A stretch of DNA of 18,122 nucleotides. Source: Terrirubrum sp051646285 (lineage in GTDB: Bacteria > Pseudomonadota > Alphaproteobacteria > Rhizobiales > Beijerinckiaceae). The notes under the pieces are model-generated. The model made no database searches. It was not told the DNA's origin and saw nothing but the letters and a program-made list of their open reading frames with translations. Where the stretch lies: assembly GCA_051646285.1 (NCBI GenBank), contig JBOFCU010000036.1, positions 1 to 18,122 of the forward strand, in the 5' to 3' direction. Within the stretch, counting starts at the first letter, position 1, and each line of letters opens with the position of its first letter. Shown here piece after piece: positions 8,103-14,854 of this stretch. The position numbers and the translations under genes were made by a program.

Positions 8103-9338
8103 ATGAGCGGTCACTCCTCATACGTTCCCAGCAACGGCATCACGCGCTGGATTGATTCCCGCCTGCCGATCATTCGCCTCGCGCATGATTCTGCCGTGTC
8201 CTATCCGGTCCCGCGCAACCTGAATTATTTCTGGACTTTTGGCGGCATTCTCATGCTGATGCTGATGGTGCAGATCATTTCCGGCATTGTGCTGGCGATG
8301 CATTATACGCCGGAAGCGACGATGGCTTTCAACTCGGTTGAAAGCATCATGCGCGATGTGAATTATGGCTGGCTGATCCGCTACATTCACGCCAACGGTG
8401 CGTCGATGTTCTTCTTCGCGGTGTACATCCATATTTTCCGTGGCATGTATTACGGCTCCTACAAGGCCCCGCGCGAAATCCTCTGGATTCTCGGCGTTGT
8501 GATTTACCTGCTGATGATGGCGACGGGCTTCATGGGCTACGTGCTGCCCTGGGGGCAGATGTCCTTCTGGGGCGCGACCGTGATCACCAACCTGATCGGC
8601 GCATTGCCTGTGGTCGGAGAGCCTATCCTCTCGCTGCTGTGGGGCGGATATTCGGTCGACAATCCGACGTTGAACCGCTTCTTCTCGCTGCATTATCTGC
8701 TGCCCTTCATGATTGCCGGTGTCGTGATCCTGCACGTCTGGGCGCTGCATCATGTCGGCCAGAACAACCCGACCGGCGTGGAAGTGAAGGACGTGCGCAA
8801 GGATACGGTGCCGTTCACCCCCTACGCGACAGTGAAGGATCTGTATGCCATGGTGGTGTTTCTGATCCTGTTTGCCTGGTTCGTGTTCTATACGCCGAAC
8901 TTCCTCGGCCATGCCGACAATTACACACCGGCCAACCCGGCTGTGACGCCGGCGCATATTGTTCCGGAATGGTATTATCTGCCGTTCTACGCGATCCTGC
9001 GCGCCATCCCCAATAAACTCGGCGGTGTGCTGGCCATGTTCGGTGCCATCGCGATCCTCGCCTTCCTGCCGTGGCTTGATACCTCGCGCGTGAAGTCGAT
9101 GAGCTACCGGCCGGTCGCCCGCGTGTTCTTCTGGGGCTTTGTGGCCTGCTCGCTTATCCTCGGCTGGCTCGGTGCCAAGCCGGCGGAAGGTGGCTATGTC
9201 ATCGCCTCACGCATCGCGACGGCCTATTATTTCGGCTATTTCTTTATCCTGCTGATCCTCGGATTGTTTGAAACACCGAAGAAGTTGCCGGCGTCCATTG
9301 CCGAATCGGTTCTCATGAAAAAGACGGCGAAGGCCTGA
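8103..9338 (+). CDS. petB: Cytochrome b subunit of the bc1 complex
   Basis: This 411-residue integral membrane subunit holds haems bL and bH and the quinol-oxidation (Qo) and quinone-reduction (Qi) sites. The four axial His ligands can be placed at 96 (YIHANG), 110 (VYIHIF), 197 (SLHYLL) and 211 (VILHVW), two pairs 14 residues apart as in all cytochromes b. The Qo-site PEWY motif is at 288-291 and the LPWGQMSFWGATV segment near 148-160 is also canonical. About eight membrane helices are apparent. The start ATG at 8103 follows AGGAAG by about ten bases; the frame stays open further upstream but that part is petA read out of frame. petB is a separate gene from petC, with only 10 bp between them. 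In some Hyphomicrobiales such as Bradyrhizobium the two are fused as fbcH, so this separates the host from that type. Confidence 0.98.
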   Translation: MSGHSSYVPSNGITRWIDSRLPIIRLAHDSAVSYPVPRNLNYFWTFGGILMLMLMVQIISGIVLAMHYTPEATMAFNSVESIMRDVNYGWLIRYIHANGASMFFFAVYIHIFRGMYYGSYKAPREILWILGVVIYLLMMATGFMGYVLPWGQMSFWGATVITNLIGALPVVGEPILSLLWGGYSVDNPTLNRFFSLHYLLPFMIAGVVILHVWALHHVGQNNPTGVEVKDVRKDTVPFTPYATVKDLYAMVVFLILFAWFVFYTPNFLGHADNYTPANPAVTPAHIVPEWYYLPFYAILRAIPNKLGGVLAMFGAIAILAFLPWLDTSRVKSMSYRPVARVFFWGFVACSLILGWLGAKPAEGGYVIASRIATAYYFGYFFILLILGLFETPKKLPASIAESVLMKKTAKA

Positions 9339-9348
9339 GGGGATCATC

Positions 9349-10233
9349 ATGACATTCGCCACCATGACAATTGGTAAGCCCAAAGCTTGGCTTCTGGCCG
9401 CTGCCGCAACCGCCTTCCTTGCCGCAACACCCGCTTACGCAGCCGGTGAGACGCCGGAACCGCCGGCGCAGAAATGGTCCTTTGCTGGTCCGTTCGGCAC
9501 ATTTGACCGTGCGCAGTTGCAGCGTGGATTCAAGGTTTACAAGGAAGTCTGTGCGGCTTGTCACGAGATGAGCCTCGTGTCGTTCCGCAACCTGTCGCAG
9601 CCTGGCGGCCCGGAATTTTCCGAAGGCCAGATCAAGGCGCTGGCAGCCGAAAGCAAGATCGCCACAACCGATGACAATGGTCAGCCAATTGAGCGTGCCG
9701 GTCTGCCTGCTGATAAATTTCCAAAACTCTATGCCAACGAAAAGGCTGCGCGCGCGACGCACAACGGTGCATTGCCGCCGGATCTGTCGCTGATTGCCAA
9801 GGCCCGCACCTATGAGCGCGGCTTCCCGCGCTGGGTGATCGATCCTTTCACCACCTATCAGGAGCAGGGGCAGGATTATCTTGTCGCATTGCTGACGGGT
9901 TATGAGGAAAATCCCCCTGCAGGCGTAAAGCTTCAGCCGGGTCAGCACTGGAATAAGTATATGCCGGGCAACGTCATTTCGATGGCGCCGCCGCTGAGCG
10001 CTGGCCAGATTGAGTATCCCAAGGGGCCAGACGGCAAGTCACCGGTGCCGGAAACGGTTGAGCAGTATGCCAAGGATGTGGCAGCCTTCCTGACATGGAC
10101 CGCAGAACCGCACATGGAAGCGCGCAAGTCACTTGGCCTGCGCGTGCTGTTGTTCCTCGTCGTATTCGCCGGCCTGCTGTATTTTTCCAAGAAGCGAGTG
10201 TGGAAGCGCGTGCATGATGAAGCGCATGCCTGA
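9349..10233 (+). CDS. petC: Cytochrome c1 subunit of the bc1 complex
   Basis: This is the membrane-anchored c-type cytochrome that takes electrons from the Rieske protein and hands them to soluble cytochrome c. The 294-residue precursor has a Sec signal peptide (cleavage near AYA-AG, about residue 31), the haem-binding CAACH motif at 68-72 and the likely axial Met212 in VISMAPPL. A C-terminal anchor (RVLLFLVVFAGLLYF, about 264-278) is followed by a basic stop-transfer tail. The start ATG at 9349 has GAGGGG seven bases upstream. It ends the petABC operon; an intrinsic terminator begins 23 bp after the stop codon. Confidence 0.97.
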   Translation: MTFATMTIGKPKAWLLAAAATAFLAATPAYAAGETPEPPAQKWSFAGPFGTFDRAQLQRGFKVYKEVCAACHEMSLVSFRNLSQPGGPEFSEGQIKALAAESKIATTDDNGQPIERAGLPADKFPKLYANEKAARATHNGALPPDLSLIAKARTYERGFPRWVIDPFTTYQEQGQDYLVALLTGYEENPPAGVKLQPGQHWNKYMPGNVISMAPPLSAGQIEYPKGPDGKSPVPETVEQYAKDVAAFLTWTAEPHMEARKSLGLRVLLFLVVFAGLLYFSKKRVWKRVHDEAHA

Positions 10234-10255
10234 TCACTGTTCCACGTGATGATAC

Positions 10256-10281
10256 AAAGGGCTCCGCAAGGAGCCCTTTTT
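10256..10281 (+). terminator. Intrinsic terminator of petABC
   Basis: A perfect 10 bp stem, AAAGGGCTCC (10256-10265) with GGAGCCCTTT (10270-10279), has a GCAA tetraloop and runs into TTTTT (10277-10281). Because the A and T tracts pair symmetrically, it may also work on the opposite strand, but no minus-strand gene feeds it. Confidence 0.92.
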
Positions 10282-10310
10282 CGTTGCCGCCATTGTTTCG
10301 TGGCAGCGCA

Positions 10311-10339
10311 TGGCCGAAAGCGGCTGCGCCCTGTATGAT
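10311..10339 (+). promoter_or_regulatory. Candidate promoter of mtnP
   Basis: TATGAT at 10334-10339 matches the -10 consensus at five of six positions. The hexamer 17 bp upstream (TGGCCG, 10311-10316) is a poor -35. A start of transcription near 10346 would leave a leader of about 20 bases before the mtnP ATG. The preceding petC terminator makes a dedicated promoter likely. Confidence 0.4.
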
Positions 10340-10364
10340 AGAAAATAGTTTTGCAGGAGTGGTC

Positions 10365-11234
10365 ATGACCAAGGCATTGCTCGGTATTATCGGCGGGTCC
10401 GGCATTTATGATTTACCGGGTTTGACGCAGGTGCATGAGCGCAGCGTTGTATCGCCATGGGGTGAACCGTCTGATGTGTTGCGCGCCGGTACGTTGAACG
10501 GCCGCGAGATTGTCTTTCTGGCCCGTCATGGCCGCGGCCATCGTCTCTCGCCATCCGGAATCAATTACCGCGCCAATATCGATGCGATGAAGCGGCTGGG
10601 TGTCACTGATATTGTTTCACTCTCGGCGGTTGGCTCATTCCGCGAGGATTTGCCGCCAGGCATGTTCGTGCTGCCTGATCAATATGTCGACCGCACCCAC
10701 AAGCGCGGTTCCAGCTTTTTCGGCAATGGCTGTGTTGCGCATGTATCCATGGCCCATCCGGTTGGGCCGAACCTTCATGCCCGTTTGCTGCGGGCGGCGG
10801 ACACCGCCCATATTCCTGTCCGGCAGGGCGGCACACTTGTCGTGATCGAAGGCCCGCAATTTTCGAGTTTCGCGGAATCGACCCATTATCGCGCGCAAGG
10901 ATTTGATCTGATCGGCATGACCGCGATGCCGGAAGCCAAACTCGCGAGGGAGGCTGAGATCACTTATGCGACCGTGGCCATGGTGACGGATTTTGATTGC
11001 TGGCATCCCGGCCATGATGCGGTGGATGCCAAAAGTGTTGTGGCGGTCATGCAGGAAAATACCGAAAAGGCGCGGCGTCTGATCGCGCGTCTTGCTGCCG
11101 ATTTTCCGCTGGAGCGCGAGCCTTGCCCTGCCGGTTCGCACACCGCGCTTGATCACGCCATTATGACCGTGCCATCAGCACGCGACCCGGAACTGATGGA
11201 AAAACTGGAAGCCATCGTTGCCCGCGTCATTTGA
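10365..11234 (+). CDS. mtnP: S-methyl-5'-thioadenosine phosphorylase
   Basis: MtnP phosphorolyses 5'-methylthioadenosine, the by-product of polyamine and homoserine-lactone synthesis, to adenine and 5-methylthioribose-1-phosphate. The 289-residue protein is in the trimeric PNP/MTAP family. Visible motifs are GIIGGSGIYDL (7-17, phosphate-binding Ser12), FLARHGRGHRLSP (51-63), NYRANI (67-72), LSAVGSF (86-92), GMTAMPEAKLAREAEI (184-199) and VTDFDCWH (207-214). Asp209 and Asp211 in TDFDCW correspond to the purine-binding pair of MTAPs, where PNPs carry Asn, so MTA rather than inosine or guanosine is the likely substrate. The ATG at 10365 has AGGAG seven bases upstream. The frame is open to 10284 but has no SD there. 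The stop lies 5 bp from the stop of the convergent MaoC gene. An apt gene, which often accompanies mtnP, is absent here. Confidence 0.94.
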   Translation: MTKALLGIIGGSGIYDLPGLTQVHERSVVSPWGEPSDVLRAGTLNGREIVFLARHGRGHRLSPSGINYRANIDAMKRLGVTDIVSLSAVGSFREDLPPGMFVLPDQYVDRTHKRGSSFFGNGCVAHVSMAHPVGPNLHARLLRAADTAHIPVRQGGTLVVIEGPQFSSFAESTHYRAQGFDLIGMTAMPEAKLAREAEITYATVAMVTDFDCWHPGHDAVDAKSVVAVMQENTEKARRLIARLAADFPLEREPCPAGSHTALDHAIMTVPSARDPELMEKLEAIVARVI

Positions 11235-11239
11235 TCGGG

Positions 11240-11719
11240 TCAGCGGCTGCGCCGTTCCCGGAAGGCACAGCCTTCAAACGAGAATACCATCTTGCCGTCC
11301 TGATTGATGCCCTCGTTGAAGTGGAACAGCAGCCCCCATTCCGGCCGCGAGGCGGAAATCCGCTTGTCGGTAAGCGTTGAAAAATAATGGATCGTGTCAT
11401 CGACAAAAACAGGAGCCAGCCAGCGCAAATTCTTGAACCCCGGCGATCCGCCGCCGCGGGCCGCAGTCTCGCCTCTTGCCGCAGCCTCAGCATCCAGCCG
11501 CTGTTGCGTATCAATCATTTTGCGCATCCACACCGCGCCCGTATGCCAGCCTGATGCACACAGTTTGCCAAAATGCGTTTCTCGCGCCCCCTCATCACTC
11601 AGGTGAAAACGCTGCGGATCATAGTGGCTGGCAAAATGAATGATGCTTTCGCGCGTAAAAACATGCGTGCCGAGGTCGAGCCGCGAGCCAACAACAGCAT
11701 CCTCAAAAAACATAGCCAT
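11240..11719 (-). CDS. MaoC-like hot-dog-fold dehydratase, paralogue 1 (last gene of operon)
   Basis: This protein of about 159 residues has a single MaoC/R-hydratase hot-dog domain. These enzymes usually hydrate enoyl-CoA stereospecifically in the cytoplasm. The catalytic Asp and His can be placed in HYDPQRFHLSDEG (D-x4-H spacing), followed by LCASGWHTGAVWMRKMI and an LRWLAPVFVDDTIHYFS strand. The Gly normally preceding the catalytic Asp is Tyr here, and the usual Asn-Pro after it is Gln-Arg, so activity on standard enoyl-CoA is not assured. Three ATGs lie six bases apart (11725, 11719, 11713); the one at 11719 has AGGGAG six bases ahead and is chosen. It overlaps the upstream paralogue by 17 bp, indicating translational coupling. 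Confidence 0.8.
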   Translation of the reverse strand: MAMFFEDAVVGSRLDLGTHVFTRESIIHFASHYDPQRFHLSDEGARETHFGKLCASGWHTGAVWMRKMIDTQQRLDAEAAARGETAARGGGSPGFKNLRWLAPVFVDDTIHYFSTLTDKRISASRPEWGLLFHFNEGINQDGKMVFSFEGCAFRERRSR

Positions 11720-12188
11720 CGCCATCTCCCTTCGCCGGGGCCGCGCGCTTGCCGAACATGATCCAGTTTTTCTGGGTCATGACCGTTTCACCTTTTTGAT
11801 TGAAAATGTCGAAATGAAATTCGACAAGGCCAATATCCGGGCGGCTTTTGGATTCGCGTGCATTGAGGACGCGCGCTTTCATCATCAGCACATCACCGGC
11901 GCGCACGGGCCTGATCCAGCGGATTTCATCAATACCCGGTGAGCCCATGCCGGATGAGTGGTGAATAAATGTATCGGAAACCAGCCGCATGGTGATGGCC
12001 GTGGTGTGCCATCCGGATGCGACCAGACCGCCAAAAAATGAATCCACGGCCGCCTCTTCATCGAGATGAAACGGTTGCGGATCAAACTCAGCCGCGAAGC
12101 CGACCAGCGCTTCGCGGCTGACAGGATAGGGCGCGCTTTCAAATGTGCGCCCAACCGTAAAATCCTCGAAGTAATAGTGCGGCATCAT
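11703..12188 (-). CDS. MaoC-like hot-dog-fold dehydratase, paralogue 2
   Basis: This protein of about 161 residues aligns along its length with the next gene: YYFEDFTVGRTFES matches FFEDAVVGSRLDL, AAEFDPQPFHLDEEAA matches ASHYDPQRFHLSDEGA, and LVASGWHTTAITMRLV matches LCASGWHTGAVWMRKM. The predicted role is (R)-specific enoyl-CoA hydration or a related hydratase or thioester activity. The catalytic Asp and His are conserved in FDPQPFH. Two adjacent hot-dog monomers could form a heterodimer, as in two-subunit MaoC hydratases, but the two are equally long and both keep Asp/His. ATGs at 12194, 12188 and 12185 compete; 12188 is best spaced from AGGTG. It lies 21 bp after ychF. Confidence 0.82.
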   Translation of the reverse strand: MMPHYYFEDFTVGRTFESAPYPVSREALVGFAAEFDPQPFHLDEEAAVDSFFGGLVASGWHTTAITMRLVSDTFIHHSSGMGSPGIDEIRWIRPVRAGDVLMMKARVLNARESKSRPDIGLVEFHFDIFNQKGETVMTQKNWIMFGKRAAPAKGDGDGYVF

Positions 12189-12209
12189 GTTCATCACCTG
12201 TGCCTGAAT

Positions 12210-13307
12210 TCAGTTGGCAAACCGGAAGTGCAGCACATCGCCATCGGCAACGATATACTCCTTGCCTTCCAGACGGAATTTGCCGGCGTCGCGCGCACCC
12301 GCTTCACCCTTGTGGACAACATAGTCATCAAACGCGATTGTCTCCGAGCGGATAAAGCCCTTCTCGAAATCCGTATGGATGACACCGGCGGCCTGCGGTG
12401 CGCGGGTGCCTTTCTCGATTGTCCATGCCCGCGCTTCTTTCGGGCCGACGGTAAAATAGGTGACGAGATGGAGGAGGTCATATCCAGCGCGGATGACACG
12501 GTTGAGACCAGGTTCTTCAAGGCCCACGGCATCGAGATATTCCTTTTGCTCTTCGGCTGGCAGAACAGCAATTTCACTTTCAATCTTGGCGGAAACCACC
12601 ACCGCGACCGCGCCTTCTTCCTTCGCACGCCGCTTAACTTCTTCAGAAAAGTTATTGCCTTTGTCGGCGGATGACTCTTCCACATTGCAGACATAAAGCA
12701 CCGGCTTGGAAGACAGCAGTCCCAGCGATTCAAACTGCTTTTTTTCTTCTGGCGATACGCCAACCACGCGCGCCGGCTTGCCTTCCCGCAATTGCACCAG
12801 ACAACGGCTCATGATGTCGAACAGCTCTTTTGATTCCTTGTCGCCGCCCTTGGCTTTCTTTTCGAGCGGCACAATGCGCCGCTCAAGGCTTTCCAGATCA
12901 GCCAGCATCAATTCAGTTTCGATGGTTTCAATATCGGCAATCGGTGCAATCTTGCCATCGACATGGGTGATATCGCTGTCCTCAAAACAGCGCACCACAT
13001 GGGCAATGGCATCACACTCGCGGATATTGGCGAGGAATTGATTGCCCAGCCCTTCACCTTTTGAAGCGCCGCGCACAAGCCCGGCAATATCAACAAAGGT
13101 CAGGCGCGTTGGAATAATTTCTTTTGATCCGGCAATGGCGGCCAGCGCATCAAGGCGAGGGTCCGGCACAGCCACATCGCCGACATTGGGCTCAATGGTG
13201 CAGAACGGATAATTGGCAGCCTGCGCCGCCGCCGTCTGCGTCAGCGCGTTGAACAGCGTCGATTTGCCGACATTGGGCAGTCCGACAATTCCGCATTTGA
13301 AACCCAT
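12210..13307 (-). CDS. ychF: Redox-regulated ribosome-binding ATPase YchF (OLA1 family)
   Basis: YchF is an Obg-related P-loop protein that binds 50S/70S ribosomes and prefers ATP to GTP. The 365-residue product has the usual length. The P-loop GLPNVGKST is at 9-17, the G3 motif DIAGLV at 73-78, and the ribosome-linked KGEGLGNQFL follows at 83-92. The G4 position reads NVEE (208-211) instead of NKxD; this NxxE change underlies the family's ATP preference. A coiled-coil insertion spans about 130-165. The C-terminal TGS domain ends with YIVADGDVLHFRFAN, which matches the canonical family ending. It lies 12 bp after pth in a translation-related operon. Identification is secure; its exact cellular role is not settled even in model species. 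Confidence 0.97.
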   Translation of the reverse strand: MGFKCGIVGLPNVGKSTLFNALTQTAAAQAANYPFCTIEPNVGDVAVPDPRLDALAAIAGSKEIIPTRLTFVDIAGLVRGASKGEGLGNQFLANIRECDAIAHVVRCFEDSDITHVDGKIAPIADIETIETELMLADLESLERRIVPLEKKAKGGDKESKELFDIMSRCLVQLREGKPARVVGVSPEEKKQFESLGLLSSKPVLYVCNVEESSADKGNNFSEEVKRRAKEEGAVAVVVSAKIESEIAVLPAEEQKEYLDAVGLEEPGLNRVIRAGYDLLHLVTYFTVGPKEARAWTIEKGTRAPQAAGVIHTDFEKGFIRSETIAFDDYVVHKGEAGARDAGKFRLEGKEYIVADGDVLHFRFAN

Positions 13308-13319
13308 GATCTTTTCCCG

Positions 13320-13934
13320 TTATTCGCCGATGCGCTTTACGTCTGCATGGCCTTTGGCATTCATGGCAAGGGCAATATCGCTTTGAAAGCGCTCATCCTT
13401 GCCGGCAACAAGCAAAGCCGCGCTGTCTGCGGCAGCATTGCATAAATCTTCGACCCAACCCATTTCTGCTTTGGCAAAATCATTCAGGACATAAGCATGA
13501 ACGAGCGCCTTGTCGCCGGGGTGGCCGATTCCCATGCGCACGCGGCGATACTCATTGCCGCACTGGGCGGTGATGGAGCGCAAGCCATTGTGGCCTGCAT
13601 TGCCACCGCCTTTTTTCACGCGCAATTTGGCCGGGGCCAAGTCAAGCTCGTCGTGGAAAACAATCACGTCATCCAGCGCGATCTTGAAGAATTTCACAGC
13701 CTCGCCAACGGCGCGACCCGATTCATTCATGAAGGTCTGCGGCTTCATGAGCAACACGCGCTCGCCATCCAGTGTCAGTTCGGCAATATCGCTGTGAAAC
13801 CGTGTCCGCCAGGCCGGCGCGCGGAATGTCCGCGCTATCGCATCAAGCGCCATAAAGCCGATATTGTGCCGGTTGCCCGCATAGCGCGCTCCGGGATTTC
13901 CCAATCCGGCAATCAGAATGCGCCGCTCGCTCAT
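13320..13934 (-). CDS. pth: Peptidyl-tRNA hydrolase
   Basis: Pth cleaves peptidyl-tRNAs that drop off the ribosome and recycles the tRNA. The 204-residue protein has the full set of family residues: GLGNPGARYAGNRHNIGF (10-27) with catalytic His23 and Asn13, LMKPQTFMNESG (62-73) with Asn70, HDELDL (94-99) with Asp95, and GGGNAGHNGLRS (109-120) with Asn116. GIGHPG is also present. The ATG at 13934 has AGGA seven bases upstream, immediately after the T tract of the rplY terminator. Expression must therefore come from read-through or from a promoter inside that short spacer; no clear box pair is visible there. Confidence 0.97.
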   Translation of the reverse strand: MSERRILIAGLGNPGARYAGNRHNIGFMALDAIARTFRAPAWRTRFHSDIAELTLDGERVLLMKPQTFMNESGRAVGEAVKFFKIALDDVIVFHDELDLAPAKLRVKKGGGNAGHNGLRSITAQCGNEYRRVRMGIGHPGDKALVHAYVLNDFAKAEMGWVEDLCNAAADSAALLVAGKDERFQSDIALAMNAKGHADVKRIGE

Positions 13935-13944
13935 CGCTCGTCCT

Positions 13945-13977
13945 GAAAAACAACGGGCCGCTCAACAGAGCGGCCCG
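13945..13977 (-). terminator. Intrinsic terminator between rplY and pth
   Basis: On the minus strand a perfect 10 bp GC-rich stem, CGGGCCGCTC with GAGCGGCCCG (plus-strand arms 13954-13963 and 13968-13977), encloses a four-base loop and is followed by TTGTTTTT. It starts about 26 bases after the rplY stop and ends about ten bases before the pth ATG. It should uncouple abundant L25 production from the downstream pth, ychF and maoC genes, with partial read-through. Confidence 0.88.
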
Positions 13978-14002
13978 CTGGATTGCATAATACCAGCGCC
14001 AA

Positions 14003-14665
14003 TTACTTTTTGGCGGCTGGTTTGGCGGCCGGCTTGGCAGCCGCTGCGGCCGGTGCCGCCGCTGGTGCGGCCGCCGCTGCGGCTGGTGCTTCGGCTTCCG
14101 TCTTCGGCGGAGCGATATTCGCGATCACGAAGTCACGGTCCTTGATGACCGGCTTCACGCCCTGCGGCAGAGTAACCGAGGAAATACGCGCGTTTTCGCT
14201 GATGTCGAGATGGGCGAGATCGACCGTGATCGATTCCGGAATGGCTTCACCGGGAACCACGAATTCGACTTCGTGACGCACCACGTTGAGCGAGCCGCCC
14301 TTCTTGATGCCAGGTGAAATGTCCTGATTGATGAAATGCACGGGCACGAACACGCGCACGGTCTGACCGGCGCTGAGGCGCAGGAAATCCACGTGCAACG
14401 GATTATCGCGCACCGGGTGCATCTGATAATCGCGCGGCAGGGCGCGGATTGTTTTGCCGTCGACATCAATGTCGAACACGGTTGTCAGGAAGTGACCAGC
14501 GAGAATGAGGTGCGTGGCCTGCTTCTGATCAAGGCTGATGGCGAGAGGGGGTTCGCCACCACCGTAAATCACGGCGGGGATCTGTTTGTTGAGACGAGTT
14601 GCGCGGGCGGCCCCCTTGCCGACCTTTTCGCGCGCGCTCGCCTTAAGCTGTTTGGCGTCGGCCAT
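14003..14665 (-). CDS. rplY: 50S ribosomal protein L25, long (CTC/TL5) form
   Basis: L25 binds 5S rRNA loop E in the central protuberance of the large subunit. The 220-residue protein is the two-domain form. The N-terminal 5S-binding domain spans about 1-95 (LKASAREKVGKGAARATRLN, PAVIYGGGEPPLAISL). The TL5 C-terminal beta domain spans about 96-190 (VRVFVPVHFINQDISPGIKKGG, VEFVVPGEAIPESITVDL). A low-complexity Ala/Pro/Lys tail covers about 193-220, ending KPAAKPAAKK; such basic tails are common in alphaproteobacterial L25. It is the first gene of the operon with pth, ychF and two maoC genes, and is preceded by a promoter and a structured leader. Confidence 0.96.
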   Translation of the reverse strand: MADAKQLKASAREKVGKGAARATRLNKQIPAVIYGGGEPPLAISLDQKQATHLILAGHFLTTVFDIDVDGKTIRALPRDYQMHPVRDNPLHVDFLRLSAGQTVRVFVPVHFINQDISPGIKKGGSLNVVRHEVEFVVPGEAIPESITVDLAHLDISENARISSVTLPQGVKPVIKDRDFVIANIAPPKTEAEAPAAAAAAPAAAPAAAAAKPAAKPAAKK

Positions 14666-14772
14666 GGCTTAAGTCCTTGCTTGCGGTTCAAAAAATATGG
14701 CCGCCGGGGAGATGTCCCAACCGGCAGCCGGATGGATTTGCGCCCCTGCCTCCAGGGGTGTCTGGGGGGCGC
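14666..14772 (-). promoter_or_regulatory. Structured 5' leader of rplY with two hairpins
   Basis: This is the region between the predicted rplY transcription start and its ATG, about 107 bases. The RNA would begin with a hairpin closed by GCGCCCC (plus 14766-14772) pairing with GGGGCGC (plus 14740-14746), with an alternative inner stem of CCCCTG and CAGGGG (plus 14743-14758). A second, terminator-like hairpin follows at plus 14690-14729. An AAGGA-like SD (AGCAAGGACTT) lies before the ATG. Such an arrangement is typical of ribosomal-protein autoregulation or attenuation; that function is inferred, not shown. Confidence 0.5.
14690..14729 (-). terminator. Terminator-like attenuator hairpin in the rplY leader
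   Basis: Read on the minus strand, GGCTGCCGG (plus 14721-14729) pairs with CCGGCGGCC (plus 14699-14707) over 9 bp with one G-U wobble and a 13-base loop. Three bases later comes a run of six U residues (plus A tract 14690-14695). This meets the usual form of a Rho-independent terminator but lies 25 bases upstream of the rplY start codon, so it would stop transcription before the gene. CCGGCTGCCGG within the 5' arm could form a small competing hairpin. Confidence 0.6.
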
Positions 14773-14778
14773 GGGCGG

Positions 14779-14807
14779 CTTATAACCGGGCGGGGGCGGA
14801 ATCGCAA
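14779..14807 (-). promoter_or_regulatory. Sigma-70-type promoter of the rplY operon
   Basis: On the minus strand TTGCGA (plus 14802-14807) is followed after exactly 17 bp by TATAAG (plus 14779-14784), matching -35 at four and -10 at five of six positions. The predicted start near 14772 coincides with the base of the first leader hairpin, which supports the assignment. Confidence 0.6.
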
Positions 14808-14854
14808 CCGCAACGCGCCGGGAAATGCCTGTGAAACCGCGTCAGGGCAAACAG

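Noticed and set aside
8118..8957. A 279-codon minus-strand open frame opposite petB
   Set aside because: Cytochrome b on the plus strand is certain; the antisense product is rich in His, Arg and Gln as expected from reversed membrane-protein codons.
14740..14772. The GC hairpin at the start of the rplY leader as a terminator of the esterase gene
   Set aside because: It lies about 80 bp past the esterase stop and has no U tract on its 3' side; it fits better as the 5' end of the rplY transcript.
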